The notes: generated from the letters alone by a model not told the origin. 64,000 bases of DNA from an uncultured Clostridia bacterium (GCA_934476235.1 CAKSNL010000005.1:62001-126000); one strand, 5' to 3'; shown: positions 1-9,130, numbered from the stretch's first letter. A program made the numbers and translations.

Positions 1-2
1 TT

Positions 3-2759
3 GACAAGGCAAAGGCATTTTCGGAGGCAAACGAGAAGACGATCGAGGCATATTATGAAGAAAAAAAGCTTTTTGATTCAAGCCTTGAAAAGATTAAAAA
101 CGAAGCTTCGGAAATCATTGTCGAGATCACAAAAAAAGAGTCTGAGATAACGCTTAAGACAAGCACGATAGAAAATATCGGGATTAATATAACGAGACTG
201 TCCGATGAGATAGGCAAGCTCAGGGAAGAAAATTCTGCCCGGTCGGTCGAAGAAGCGGAAAAGGCGGTATTTGACGCTAAGGAGAAAAAGGAAAACCTTA
301 TCCGCGAGCTCAATGCAATGAATGTGGCTTTACTTCGCGAGAAAACGGAGGAGCTTTCTCACAGGACTGCGAAAAAAGCCGCGTATACCGATTCGGTCGC
401 CGCGGCGATTGAGGGCAAGACCGGAAGGCTTGAATCGTTTGACGTTATTGCGGACGAGCAGAGCAAGCGCTTAAATTCCATTTCCCGTGAGACGGACGAA
501 ATGGAAAAAGCGGTGAAGGCTGACGAGGAGGAAATTGCAGCCTTTAATGCGGAAAAGGAAAAGAGAGAAAAGCAGGGCGAGGAGTATTTAAAAGTAAAAA
601 ATGACATGACGGGCGCATATTCCGCGCTCTTGTCGGAGCTTGACGCGCTTAAGGAAAAGTACAATGCCGAAAGCAAAAAATCGTCGGAATGTTCGTCCCG
701 CCTTAAGTTTCTTACGGAGCTTGAAAAGGAAATGGACGGATACTCCGGCGCGGTTAAAAGCGTTATCGAAAACAAGAGCCTTAAGGGTATCCGCGGCGTG
801 TTGTCCGAACTTATACATGTGGAATCCAAGTACATTCCGGCGATTGAGGCAGCGCTCGGCGGTTCGATGCAGAACATCGTCACGGTGACGGATTCGGACT
901 CGCGCGAGGCGATAAATTACTTAAAATCTAAGGGCAAGGGAAGGGCGACCTTTCTGCCGCTTAACATAATCCGCCCGCGCTCGCTGGATAAAATTTCGCA
1001 CCCGGGATTTTTAGGCGCCGTGTCAGATTTTGTCGACTGCGACGAGGATATAAGACCGGCGGTTTTGAACCTTCTGGGAAATGTTGCTTTATGTGACAGC
1101 TTTGATAATGCGATAGGCTTATTTAAAAAGCAGAACGGCAAGGTGAAGATTGTCACGCTTTCCGGCGAGTACATAAATTCCGGCGGTGCCGTTACGGGCG
1201 GAAGCATGAGCAAGATACGCGGACTTTTGTCGAGAAAGCAGGAAATTTTATCGCTGACCGAGGAGCAGAAGGAGCTTAACACACTTTTAAGGAAAATCGA
1301 TTCCGGGATTGATAAAAAGAACGGAACCGTAGTGAAAATGCAGAGCGATGCGAATGAATTAAGCGAGAAGATTCAGCTTAATAAAAACGCGCTTTCCGAC
1401 ACATTATATAAAATACAGGCAAAGGAAAGCATACTCCGGAGCAAAAGGGCTAGGTTTGACGAGCTTTCGGAGGCGAAAAGAGAGCTTGTATACAGTCTTG
1501 ACAACCGCGATAAGGCAAAGGAGGAACTGAAAAAATCCATTGCCGAGTCCAAAGAGGAGCTCGAAAACGAAAAAGAGGAGCTTAAAAAGCTCACGGCGGA
1601 GCTTGAAAAGTCAAGGGCGGAACTTGACGAAATGAATAACGCGAGAGTTGAAAAGACCATGGAGATAAATAATGCATCAAAGGATATCGAAATGTACTTT
1701 AACGCGCTCCAGTCGGCACGCGCGGGAGCGGATTCAAGGCGTGCTCTTGCCGAGTCGAAGGCTCTTGAGATTGAAAAGTATAAGTCCGATGAAGAAACGG
1801 TAAAAAAAGAGATAGAGCTTATCGGCGAGCATATTATAAACCTTAAGAACCAGCATGAGTCAAAGCTTTCCGAGCTTGAGGCGAAGAAGGACGAATTTTC
1901 GTCCCGCGATTTTAACACCGCTAAGTTGAGGGAGGAAAATAAGGCAATACAGGAAAAGGTTATTTCTCTTGCACAGGAAATGACAAAGCTTCAGGGTAAG
2001 ATTGAGGCGTTAAAAGCCGCGGTCGAGGAGGATATCGGCAAGCTCTGGGAAGAGTATGAAATGACGTTTTCCGAGGCGCTCGCCGAGCGCAGCCAAAAGG
2101 GCGGAAAGACCGCGTCCGGCGCGCATATAAGCAAGCTTAAGCGCGAGATAAAGGACTTGGGAACGATAAATGTCGCTGCAATCGAGGATTATAAAAACGT
2201 TTCGGAGCGGTATGAATTTTTGTCCGGTCAGGAAAAGGACATGTTAGACACCAAGGCAAACCTTGAAAAAATAATCGAGGATATGCAAAAGATCATGGCG
2301 GAGCAGTTTTCGGTTCAGTTTAAGAAAATTAATGAGGACTTTAAGGAAACCTACGTTGCGCTGACAGGTGGCGGAACGGCAAATATTTTACTTTCCGATC
2401 CCGACGATGTTTTGGAGAGCGGGATCGAGATTGAGCTTCAGCCCCCCGGGAAGAAGCTTCAGAACATCATGCTTTTGTCCGGCGGAGAAAAGGCGATTGC
2501 CGCTATAGCGCTGTTTTTCGCGATGCTTTCGGTAAGACCGACGCCCTTCTGCGTGCTTGACGAGATTGAGGCGGCGCTTGACGAGAGCAACGTTCAGCGT
2601 TTCGCGTCATTTTTAAGAAATTATGATAAAACACAGTTCCTGGTTATAACGCACAGGCGCGGTACGATGGAATCGGCTGACACGCTCTACGGCGTTACGA
2701 TGCAGGAAAAAGGTGTTACAAAGCTTTTGTCGCTTAAGTTAAGCGATGTTGAACAGTAA
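3..2759 (+). CDS. smc: Chromosome segregation SMC ATPase, C-terminal part (5' end outside window)
   Basis: SMC forms the long coiled-coil ATPase of the SMC-ScpAB condensin that compacts and segregates the nucleoid. The frame is open from the first complete codon at position 3, so the N-terminal Walker A head lies upstream of the window. What is visible: a charged coiled coil, the hinge domain (about residues 265-385 of the visible 918, with GVLSELIHVESKYIPAIEAA), a second long coiled coil, then the C-terminal head with the ABC signature LSGGEKAIAAIALFFAM near residue 825 and the Walker B segment VLDEIEAALDE near 851. It is followed after 19 bases by ftsY, the usual rnc-smc-ftsY order of Firmicutes. 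Several long frames on the opposite strand here are only shadows of the Lys/Glu-rich coiled coil. Confidence 0.97.
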   Translation, partial: DKAKAFSEANEKTIEAYYEEKKLFDSSLEKIKNEASEIIVEITKKESEITLKTSTIENIGINITRLSDEIGKLREENSARSVEEAEKAVFDAKEKKENLIRELNAMNVALLREKTEELSHRTAKKAAYTDSVAAAIEGKTGRLESFDVIADEQSKRLNSISRETDEMEKAVKADEEEIAAFNAEKEKREKQGEEYLKVKNDMTGAYSALLSELDALKEKYNAESKKSSECSSRLKFLTELEKEMDGYSGAVKSVIENKSLKGIRGVLSELIHVESKYIPAIEAALGGSMQNIVTVTDSDSREAINYLKSKGKGRATFLPLNIIRPRSLDKISHPGFLGAVSDFVDCDEDIRPAVLNLLGNVALCDSFDNAIGLFKKQNGKVKIVTLSGEYINSGGAVTGGSMSKIRGLLSRKQEILSLTEEQKELNTLLRKIDSGIDKKNGTVVKMQSDANELSEKIQLNKNALSDTLYKIQAKESILRSKRARFDELSEAKRELVYSLDNRDKAKEELKKSIAESKEELENEKEELKKLTAELEKSRAELDEMNNARVEKTMEINNASKDIEMYFNALQSARAGADSRRALAESKALEIEKYKSDEETVKKEIELIGEHIINLKNQHESKLSELEAKKDEFSSRDFNTAKLREENKAIQEKVISLAQEMTKLQGKIEALKAAVEEDIGKLWEEYEMTFSEALAERSQKGGKTASGAHISKLKREIKDLGTINVAAIEDYKNVSERYEFLSGQEKDMLDTKANLEKIIEDMQKIMAEQFSVQFKKINEDFKETYVALTGGGTANILLSDPDDVLESGIEIELQPPGKKLQNIMLLSGGEKAIAAIALFFAMLSVRPTPFCVLDEIEAALDESNVQRFASFLRNYDKTQFLVITHRRGTMESADTLYGVTMQEKGVTKLLSLKLSDVEQ

Positions 2760-2778
2760 GAAAACGGAGAGATTTTTA

Positions 2779-3684
2779 ATGGGATTTTTCGATAAATTAA
2801 AACAGGGGCTCGGCAAAACAAAAGATACATTCAAAAATGCGGTCGACAGTGTGTTTGTTGCCTTCAGCAGTATTGATGAGGACTTTTACGAGGAATTGAC
2901 GGAGGCGCTTATATTGGCGGATCTCGGCGCGCAGACGGCGACCGAGATCGTTGACGAGCTTAAAGACCGCGTTAAGTCCAAGCATATAAATAATACCGAT
3001 GAGGCTAAAAATGAGCTTTATGACGTTATCGGAGAGGCGATTTCGGGCGATTCGTCGCTTGATTTGTCGGGCAGCCCCGCGGTCATTATGGTGATCGGAG
3101 TCAACGGCGTCGGCAAAACCACGTCCATAGGTAAGATGACGCACTTTTTAAAATCAGAAGGCAAGAACGTTTTACTTGCTGCGGCGGACACGTTCCGTGC
3201 TGCTGCGGCTGACCAGCTTGCCATATGGGCGCAAAGAAACGATGTTCCCATGATAAGGCACGAGGAGGGTTCCGATCCCGCGTCCGTTGTGTTTGACGCG
3301 TGCGCCGCGGCTAAAAGCAGAAAGGCGGACGTTCTTATCTGCGACACTGCGGGGAGGCTGCATAATAAGAAAAACCTCATGGACGAGCTCCAAAAAATAT
3401 ACCGCGTTATAAAGCGCGAGCTTCCGGACTCAAGCCTTGAGGTGCTCCTTGTACTGGATGCAACCACCGGGCAGAATGCGGTAAATCAGGCGGAAATGTT
3501 TAAAGAAACGGCGGACATTACAGGCATTGTACTGACGAAGCTTGACGGGACGGCGAAGGGCGGAATCGTGATAAACATCAAGAAAAAGCTCGGTATTCCG
3601 GTGAAATTCATCGGCGTGGGCGAGGGGATAGATGATATGCAGCCTTTTGACCCCGAAAGCTTTTCAAAAGCGCTTTTTGACTGA
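2779..3684 (+). CDS. ftsY: Signal recognition particle receptor FtsY
   Basis: FtsY is the SRP receptor GTPase that docks ribosome-nascent chain-SRP complexes at the membrane. The product is 301 residues and is essentially the NG domain without a long acidic A domain, as is common in Gram-positive bacteria. G motifs are in order: GVNGVGKTTS (about 107), DTFRAAAADQL (137), DTAGRLHNK (189), TKLDGTAKGG (253). I chose the ATG at 2779 because it follows ACGGAGAG at good spacing and begins MGFFDKLKQGLGKT, typical of FtsY; an in-frame ATG at 2746 overlaps smc and lacks a ribosome site. It is very probably cotranscribed with smc. Confidence 0.96.
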   Translation: MGFFDKLKQGLGKTKDTFKNAVDSVFVAFSSIDEDFYEELTEALILADLGAQTATEIVDELKDRVKSKHINNTDEAKNELYDVIGEAISGDSSLDLSGSPAVIMVIGVNGVGKTTSIGKMTHFLKSEGKNVLLAAADTFRAAAADQLAIWAQRNDVPMIRHEEGSDPASVVFDACAAAKSRKADVLICDTAGRLHNKKNLMDELQKIYRVIKRELPDSSLEVLLVLDATTGQNAVNQAEMFKETADITGIVLTKLDGTAKGGIVINIKKKLGIPVKFIGVGEGIDDMQPFDPESFSKALFD

Positions 3685-3698
3685 CGGGAGGGTTTTCC

Positions 3699-4175
3699 AT
3701 GAAGGAAATAAAGACAAACGCAATGAGAATACTCGACAAGGCAAAGGTCATTTATACGGCGCACCACTATGAGCCCGAGGAGGGCAAGGTCGATGGGATA
3801 TATGTTGCCGATAAGCTCGGCTGTCCGCACGAGATAGTTTATAAAACGCTTGTGACCGTTGCACCGTCAAGGGAGCATTATGTTTTTGTCATTCCGGTTG
3901 AAAAGGAGCTTGACTTAAAGGCGGCGGCGAGAGCGGTCGGCGAAAAGTCGGTCGAAATGATCCATGTTGCCGATATCAATAAGGTGACGGGGTATATAAG
4001 GGGCGGCTGCTCTCCGGTCGGCATGAAAAAGGAGTTTAAGACGGTGATTGACGAATCGGCGAACAATGTGGAAAAATTCTATGTAAGCGCCGGAAGAATC
4101 GGCTCGCAGCTTGAGATTGTGCCGTCCGAGCTTAAGAAGGTCGTAAATTATACCATGGCGGCAATAACGAAATGA
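3699..4175 (+). CDS. ybaK: YbaK/EbsC-family Cys-tRNA(Pro) deacylase
   Basis: Trans-editing enzyme of the YbaK family, which hydrolyses Cys mischarged on tRNA(Pro). The 158-residue length matches the family. The characteristic C-terminal half is present, with GYIRGGCSPVGMKKEFKTVI followed by YVSAGRIGSQLEI, matching the family pattern GG-SP-G-KK then YVS-G--G-QLE. It starts 14 bases after ftsY behind GGGAGG and ends just before an intrinsic terminator, so it is the last gene of the smc-ftsY run. Substrate specificity within the YbaK/ProX superfamily is assigned by family resemblance only. Confidence 0.9.
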   Translation: MKEIKTNAMRILDKAKVIYTAHHYEPEEGKVDGIYVADKLGCPHEIVYKTLVTVAPSREHYVFVIPVEKELDLKAAARAVGEKSVEMIHVADINKVTGYIRGGCSPVGMKKEFKTVIDESANNVEKFYVSAGRIGSQLEIVPSELKKVVNYTMAAITK

Positions 4176-4176
4176 C

Positions 4177-4235
4177 AAAAGGCGCTTTCGCAGTCCGTAA
4201 TAATTATCGCGGACCGGCTTTAGCGCCTTCTTTAT
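4177..4235 (+). terminator. Intrinsic terminator after ybaK
   Basis: Outer stem AAAAGGCGCT (4177-4186) pairs with AGCGCCTTCTTT (4222-4233), with an inner stem GTCCG (4193-4197)/CGGAC (4210-4214). A T-rich stretch follows. It begins two bases after the ybaK stop codon. Confidence 0.75.
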
Positions 4236-4259
4236 TGACAAAATTTAGGGATTTGTTTA

Positions 4260-4293
4260 TTGACAGAAGAAAAAACGTGTGATAGAGTATAAT
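4260..4293 (+). promoter_or_regulatory. Possible promoter of the alpha/beta hydrolase gene
   Basis: A perfect TTGACA lies at 4260-4265 and a perfect TATAAT at 4288-4293, but the distance between them is 22 bases, too long for an ordinary sigma-A promoter. With the usual 17-base spacing the -10 would be TAGAGT at 4283-4288. The region must contain a promoter because a terminator lies just upstream, but the exact elements are uncertain. Confidence 0.4.
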
Positions 4294-4349
4294 TAAAGAG
4301 GGAAAAATAAAAACTTAAGTTATATATCAATTTATAAGGAGGAGTTTTT

Positions 4350-5336
4350 ATGGGCAAAACATTAAAAAAAATATTGACTGTTGCGGGAGTTGCCGCGGCA
4401 GGTGCGGCGGTTTTGGGCATTGCCGCTTATGCAACGACAAAGCTTATGGTGAAAACGGCGCTTGACAGAGAAGAGCCTGAAATTATGAAAAAAAGAAGAG
4501 GGAAGATATCCGGCTCGTCCGGCGGCGAGGAGGGCTTTGAAATAGCAAAAGCCGAGGCGCAGAAAAAGCTTCTTGAGGAGGAACATGAAACCGTGAAGAT
4601 CGTGGCGGCGGATAATGTGACGCTTGTCGGGCACTTTTACCCCGTTGAGGACGCAAAGCGCGTTATTATCGCCTTTCACGGATGGCGTTCGTCCTGGGGA
4701 GCGGATTTCGGAATGATATCCGATTTCTGGCATAACACCGGGTGCAGCGTTCTGTACGCGGAGCAGAGAGGGCAGAACGCAAGCGGAGGAGAACACATGG
4801 GCTTCGGACTGACGGAGCGGCACGACTGCATTGAATGGGTGAACTGGGTGAACTCAAAGTGCGATAAAAAGCTGCCCATATACCTTGCTGGCGTGTCAAT
4901 GGGTGCGTCAACCGTGCTCATGGCGTCGGATTCGGACTTTCCGGATAACGTCCGCGGCATAATCGCAGACTGCGGATTCACATCGCCCAAGGAGATATGG
5001 GAGTATGTCGCAAGGCACAATATGCACCTTTACACCGTCGGCACACGCCTTGCGGACGCGATTTGCAGAAAAATGATAAATGTCGGCTCGGGCGACTATT
5101 CGACAAAGGAAGCGCTTAAGAAAACAAAGGTGCCTGTGCTTTTCATCCACGGAGAGGACGATAATTTTGTGCCGGTCGACATGACGTATGAAAACTATGA
5201 CGCGTGCGCGTCGTCGAAGAGCCTTTTAATAGTTCCGGGCGCGGACCACGCCATGAGCTATTACGTTGATAAGGAATCGTACGAAAGGGCGCTCAGAGAA
5301 TTTTTCGAGGATTTTGACAATAACATATCCGAATAA
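4350..5336 (+). CDS. Membrane-anchored alpha/beta hydrolase
   Basis: The 328-residue protein begins with a basic stretch and one hydrophobic helix (about residues 8-28), so it is probably anchored to the membrane. The rest is an alpha/beta-hydrolase fold: a probable oxyanion segment FHGWRSSWGADF, the nucleophile elbow GVSMGAS (Ser183), an acid in GEDDNFVP (about Asp270/271) and the histidine in PGADHAMSY (His300). The triad is complete, so an active esterase, thioesterase or peptidase is likely, but the substrate cannot be told. It is a single-gene unit flanked by terminators, with a strong AAGGAGGAG ribosome site. It resembles the YqkD type of uncharacterised Firmicute hydrolases. Confidence 0.88.
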   Translation: MGKTLKKILTVAGVAAAGAAVLGIAAYATTKLMVKTALDREEPEIMKKRRGKISGSSGGEEGFEIAKAEAQKKLLEEEHETVKIVAADNVTLVGHFYPVEDAKRVIIAFHGWRSSWGADFGMISDFWHNTGCSVLYAEQRGQNASGGEHMGFGLTERHDCIEWVNWVNSKCDKKLPIYLAGVSMGASTVLMASDSDFPDNVRGIIADCGFTSPKEIWEYVARHNMHLYTVGTRLADAICRKMINVGSGDYSTKEALKKTKVPVLFIHGEDDNFVPVDMTYENYDACASSKSLLIVPGADHAMSYYVDKESYERALREFFEDFDNNISE

Positions 5337-5340
5337 AGAA

Positions 5341-5375
5341 AAAGCCTCCCGCAGTAATGCGGGAGGCTTTTTTGA
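5341..5375. terminator. Bidirectional terminator between convergent genes
   Basis: A perfect stem GCCTCCCGCA (5344-5353)/TGCGGGAGGC (5358-5367) with loop GTAA has an A-run before it and a T-run after it. It can therefore stop transcription of both the hydrolase (+) and cotJC (-). Confidence 0.92.
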
Positions 5376-5981
5376 TTAAAACGGGCTGCAGTCGCAGAGG
5401 GAGGGCATTGCAAAGGTCTTTTTGCAGTCCTGCATATCCTGAACGCTGCGGAGCGCTTCACCGAAGCGCTGGAAATGAACGACCTCACGGGCGCGGAGAA
5501 AACGGATGACCTCGTTAACGTCCGCATCGTCCGAAAGCCTTAATATATTGTCGTACGTCAGGCGTGCTTTCTGCTCCGCCGCAAGGTTTTCCGTAAGGTC
5601 CGCGATCGGGTCGCCTGTTGACTGGATGGACGCCGCGGTCCACGGAGAGCCGGACGCGGAGGTGGGATAAACCGCCGTGCTGTGGTCAACATAGTAATCG
5701 GAAAATCCCGATTTTTTCACCTCGTCGCAGCTTATGCCCTTGGTGAGCTGATGAACCAGCGTTCCGACCATTTCGAGGTGCCCGAGCTCCTCGGATCCTA
5801 TATCATTGCACACGCTTTTGCATATATCGTTCGGCATTGTAAAGCGCTGGCTTAAATATCTTAAGCTTGCGCCGAGCTCGCCGTCCGGTCCGCCGTACTG
5901 CGTGATGATAAGCTTTGCAAGGGCGGGGTTTGTGTGCTTGATGCTGATTGGCTTCTGAAGCTTCTTCTCATAATACCACAT
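5376..5981 (-). CDS. cotJC: Spore coat protein CotJC (manganese-catalase-like)
   Basis: CotJC is a spore-coat-associated protein of the manganese catalase (ferritin-like) family. The N-terminus MWYYEKKLQKP, the segment AKLIITQYGGPDGELGA and the helix SEELGHLEMVGTLVHQL carry the acidic and His residues expected at a di-metal site; a second set lies in AEQKARLTYDNILR and REVVHFQRFGEAL. Its 201 residues fit the family. Stop and start overlap with cotJB (TAATG at 5981), showing a translationally coupled operon. In Bacillus the homologous operon is made in the mother cell during sporulation, and the sigma-E-like promoter upstream fits that. Confidence 0.94.
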   Translation of the reverse strand: MWYYEKKLQKPISIKHTNPALAKLIITQYGGPDGELGASLRYLSQRFTMPNDICKSVCNDIGSEELGHLEMVGTLVHQLTKGISCDEVKKSGFSDYYVDHSTAVYPTSASGSPWTAASIQSTGDPIADLTENLAAEQKARLTYDNILRLSDDADVNEVIRFLRAREVVHFQRFGEALRSVQDMQDCKKTFAMPSLCDCSPF

Positions 5982-6334
5982 TAGTTACATCCCTCCGTTT
6001 CGGTTTTACTGATACAGTCGTCTATAGAACATTCGTCTTTTTCACATGACCGGTTACATTCATCGGCTGCCTTGGGCCAGTCGGGGCACCAGGGCCACGG
6101 CGCGTTTATCCACCTGAACGGCGCACCGTAAAGCGAAGCGGTCGACGCGGTGAGGGGATAGCCGAAGCGCGACTCTATTTCGTTTCTGAGCATCATTGAC
6201 TTCTGCGACTGCAGGCAGTGCTTCATTATCATTCCCGCGTCATCGGGATGAGTGTCTAAATAAAGCTTTATGTCATCGGCAGCAAAGTCCGATTCGGCAA
6301 GCATAAGTAATTTTTCTTTGAGAGTTGACTCCAT
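5981..6334 (-). CDS. cotJB: Spore coat protein CotJB
   Basis: Small spore coat protein (117 residues) of the CotJB family, encoded between cotJA and cotJC as in Bacillus. I chose the ATG at 6334, preceded by GGAGGTCGTTTT, giving MESTLKEKLLMLAESDFAAD; a longer open frame upstream overlaps cotJA and has no ribosome site. The pattern LYLDTHPDDAGMI and the Trp/Pro-rich segment WINAPWPWCPDWP match the family. The Cys-rich tail after the conserved core is longer than in many homologs. It probably interacts with CotJC in the coat. Confidence 0.9.
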   Translation of the reverse strand: MESTLKEKLLMLAESDFAADDIKLYLDTHPDDAGMIMKHCLQSQKSMMLRNEIESRFGYPLTASTASLYGAPFRWINAPWPWCPDWPKAADECNRSCEKDECSIDDCISKTETEGCN

Positions 6335-6347
6335 AAAACGACCTCCT

Positions 6348-6587
6348 TTAATTCTGTTTACTGCAGAAGTCTCTGCCGTAAACGCCGAGCGGCTTGTTAA
6401 GCTCCGGGAAAACGGTGCCGTTTTTGAGAGCTTCCGATTCGCAGTAAAGCTTGCCGGCTCTCTGATACGGAACATACGCATACGCTATGAGCATATCGGA
6501 AAGCGCGTCGTTAAAAATCGGGGTTTCGCACTGTATGGGGGCAGTCATGAAGGGGCTGCAGCCGTACATGCAGTTATTGTAGTTCAT
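6348..6587 (-). CDS. cotJA: Spore coat-associated protein CotJA
   Basis: First gene of the cotJABC operon, 79 residues from the ATG at 6587, which sits behind AGGAGACATGTTT. An upstream in-frame ATG lies at or before the predicted transcription start and was rejected. Recognisable family features are LAYAYVPYQ-like sequence (here LIAYAYVPYQRAGKLY) and EALKNGTVFPELNKPLGVYG. The N-terminus is rich in Asn, Cys and Tyr. Only 13 bases separate it from cotJB. Confidence 0.9.
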   Translation of the reverse strand: MNYNNCMYGCSPFMTAPIQCETPIFNDALSDMLIAYAYVPYQRAGKLYCESEALKNGTVFPELNKPLGVYGRDFCSKQN

Positions 6588-6615
6588 ATAAACATGTCTC
6601 CTTACATGGATTTTT

Positions 6616-6646
6616 GATGTATAGTACATCTCTAACATAATATGAT
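6616..6646 (-). promoter_or_regulatory. Sigma-E-like promoter of cotJABC
   Basis: On the minus strand ATCATATT (6646-6639) is followed after 15 bases by TATACATC (6623-6616). This matches the Bacillus mother-cell sigma-E pattern (-35 ATCATATT; -10 CATACA-T), and the predicted start lies about 20 bases before the cotJA ATG. The match is by eye. Confidence 0.6.
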
Positions 6647-6689
6647 TTTTGGAAGATTAAGTTACATTCTGTTATTTTAATAATAGTCA

Positions 6690-6718
6690 TTGACTGAAAG
6701 ATAAAAAAATGGTAAAAT
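6690..6718 (+). promoter_or_regulatory. Sigma-A promoter of mutS2
   Basis: TTGACT (6690-6695), 17 bases, TAAAAT (6713-6718). It reads away from the divergent cotJ promoter and lies about 37 bases upstream of the chosen mutS2 start. Confidence 0.75.
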
Positions 6719-6754
6719 ATAATAGTATGATTATATATGAACGGAAAGATAGAC

Positions 6755-9130
6755 ATGGATGATAAAAACCTTAAAGTATTGGAATATGACAAAATATTAA
6801 AAAAGCTTGCGGATAAGGCTGTCTGCCCGGCGGCAAAGGAGCAGGCGTTAAAGCTTCGCCCGGTGACGGACATCGGCGAGGCGAAAAGGCTTTTGGGTGA
6901 GACGGGCGAGGCGGAGCGCTACATGGCAAAGCATTTTGAACCGCCGATAATTCCGCTTAACGATATTTCGCCCGCGTTAAAGCGCGCCGAGATAGGCGCG
7001 GTATTGTCCTGCAAGGAGCTTCTTGACACCGCAAGGGTCCTGCGCGTTGCGCGTGCGCTGAAAAAATATATATCCGACGGCAAAGAAGAAAATCTTGAAT
7101 TTTTGAATATCGTGACAGAGTGCATTTACGAGCTTCCGGAAACGGAGCGCGAAATTGAGCGCTGCATCGTTTCGGAGGAAGAAGTGTCGAGCGACGCAAG
7201 CGCGGAGCTTCACTCGATAAGGTTGCGGCGGGAGCGGCTGGAGGATAAGATAAGGGACGTTTTAAACGACATGATACACTCCTCAAAGTACCAGTCCGCG
7301 CTTCAGGAAAGCCTTGTAACTATGAGAAGCGGGCGCTTTGTTCTGCCGGTAAAGTCAGAGCAAAAGGGAGCGGTTCCCGGTATAGTGCACGATTCGTCCT
7401 CCTCAGGAGCGACGGTTTTTATCGAGCCGATGCAGATTGTGGAGATAAACAACGAAATCAGCAAGCTTAACGGTCTCGAAAAGGAAGAAATCGAAAGAAT
7501 TTTGACCGAACTGACAAATAATGTGGAGGAACACCGCCAGGTCATTGCCGATGATTATAAGTACATTCTTGAAGCTGACATGATCTTTGCGAGAGCAAGG
7601 CTCGCCGTTGATATGGACGCGTCGGTTCCGAATCTTAATTCCGATGGGATAATCGACATCAAAAAAGCGCGCCATCCGCTTTTAGATAAGAAGAAGGCGG
7701 TGCCGATTGACGTTTATCTCGGCAGGGATTTTGACACGCTGGTTATAACCGGTCCCAACACGGGCGGTAAGACGGTAACGCTTAAAACGCTCGGGCTTTT
7801 CACGCTTATGGCGCAGACAGGGCTCGGAATTCCGGCGTCCTACGGCAGCGAGATTGCGGTGTTTGACGAGGTTTTCGCCGACATCGGTGATGAGCAGAGT
7901 ATCGAACAGTCGCTTTCCACATTTTCGTCACACATGGTTAATATCGTAAACATATTAAACAGGGCAAACGAAAAGTCGCTTGTTCTTTTTGACGAGCTCG
8001 GCGCCGGAACCGATCCGGCGGAAGGTGCGGCGCTTGCGGTCTCGATTTTGGAATATGTCAAGATGTGCGGCGCAAAAACGGCGGCTACAACGCATTACAG
8101 CGAAATTAAGCTTTACGCGCTGACGACTGACAGGGTGGAAAACGCGGCGTGTGAGTTTGACATAAATTCGCTGCGGCCGACCTACAAGCTTTTGATCGGT
8201 ATCCCGGGAAAGAGCAACGCTTTCGCGATTGCAAAAAGGCTCGGGGTGTCTGACTATATAATTAATAACGCGAAGGAGCACCTGACGGCGGAAAACATTC
8301 GCTTTGAGGATCTTGTTACCGAGCTTGAAGCGGACAGGAGCGAAGCGGAAAAGGCAAAAGAGGAAGCCAGAAGAATACTTTCGGAAAATGAGGATGAAAA
8401 GGAAAAACTGCGGCTTGACAAAGAGAGGATCGACCGCCGGAAGGACGAGCTTTTGCGCGAGGCAAGGCGCGAGGCTAAGGCAATCGTTAAAAATGCGCAG
8501 AGAAAGACTGACGAGCTCATAAAAGAGGCGGTCAAGGCACTGGAGGAGCAAGATAAATCCAAGGCAAAGAAGGCGGCTGAGGAGGCGAAACGAAAGCTTT
8601 CGGAGGATGCTTCGGCGCTTGACGATAAGCTTTCTGGCGATGTGCTTATGCCGAGGAACAACAAGGTTCCGAAAAAGCTCCGCCTGGGTCAGGAGGTCGA
8701 GGTGCTCTCGCTCGGGCAGCGTGCGTCCGTCATGTCGCTGCCGGATTCTAAGGGCAATCTGATAGTCCAGGCGGGCATACTTAAGGTTACAACGAATATT
8801 TCATCGCTCCGCGAGGTGGAAAATACGAAGGTACAGGAGAAAAAGAAATCGCCGTCGGGAAAAACCTCCGTCATGAAAACCGAGAGCGCGGTGACGGAGC
8901 TTGACTTAAGAGGACAGATGGCGGACGAGGCAATTTTGAACCTTGAAAAATTTATTGACGACGCGGTTTTGGCAAAGCTTGAAACCGTGCGCGTTATCCA
9001 CGGCAAAGGTACCGGCGTTTTGAAAAGTGCGGTAAGGAGCTTTTGCAAACGGTCGAAAGAGATTAAGTCGTTCCGCCCCGGAATTTACGGCGAGGGCGAG
9101 GACGGAGTTACCGTTATTACATTGAAGTGA
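6755..9130 (+). CDS. mutS2: Endonuclease MutS2
   Basis: MutS2 is a MutS-related ATPase with a C-terminal Smr nuclease. It has been linked to suppression of recombination and to rescue of collided ribosomes in Firmicutes. The 791 residues include the core and clamp (SEEEVSSDASAELHSIRL; SGATVFIEP), Walker A GPNTGGKTVTLK near residue 333, FDEVFADIGDEQSIEQSLSTF, Walker B LVLFDELGAGTDP, a long coiled coil (about 530-640) and the Smr domain LDLRGQMADEAI to VIHGKGTGVL (about 715-790). I prefer the ATG at 6755 (GGAAAG upstream, MDDKNLKVLEYDKIL); an ATG at 6737 would add six residues. Confidence 0.96.
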   Translation: MDDKNLKVLEYDKILKKLADKAVCPAAKEQALKLRPVTDIGEAKRLLGETGEAERYMAKHFEPPIIPLNDISPALKRAEIGAVLSCKELLDTARVLRVARALKKYISDGKEENLEFLNIVTECIYELPETEREIERCIVSEEEVSSDASAELHSIRLRRERLEDKIRDVLNDMIHSSKYQSALQESLVTMRSGRFVLPVKSEQKGAVPGIVHDSSSSGATVFIEPMQIVEINNEISKLNGLEKEEIERILTELTNNVEEHRQVIADDYKYILEADMIFARARLAVDMDASVPNLNSDGIIDIKKARHPLLDKKKAVPIDVYLGRDFDTLVITGPNTGGKTVTLKTLGLFTLMAQTGLGIPASYGSEIAVFDEVFADIGDEQSIEQSLSTFSSHMVNIVNILNRANEKSLVLFDELGAGTDPAEGAALAVSILEYVKMCGAKTAATTHYSEIKLYALTTDRVENAACEFDINSLRPTYKLLIGIPGKSNAFAIAKRLGVSDYIINNAKEHLTAENIRFEDLVTELEADRSEAEKAKEEARRILSENEDEKEKLRLDKERIDRRKDELLREARREAKAIVKNAQRKTDELIKEAVKALEEQDKSKAKKAAEEAKRKLSEDASALDDKLSGDVLMPRNNKVPKKLRLGQEVEVLSLGQRASVMSLPDSKGNLIVQAGILKVTTNISSLREVENTKVQEKKKSPSGKTSVMKTESAVTELDLRGQMADEAILNLEKFIDDAVLAKLETVRVIHGKGTGVLKSAVRSFCKRSKEIKSFRPGIYGEGEDGVTVITLK

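Noticed and set aside
1373..1918. Ser-rich minus-strand frame inside smc, like several others in smc, mutS2 and tig
   Set aside because: Reverse-strand reading of Lys/Glu-rich coiled coils often stays open and gives Ser/Phe-rich nonsense.
4235..4240. A second TTGACA before the alpha/beta hydrolase gene
   Set aside because: No -10 box at suitable spacing; it lies in the T-rich tail of the upstream terminator.
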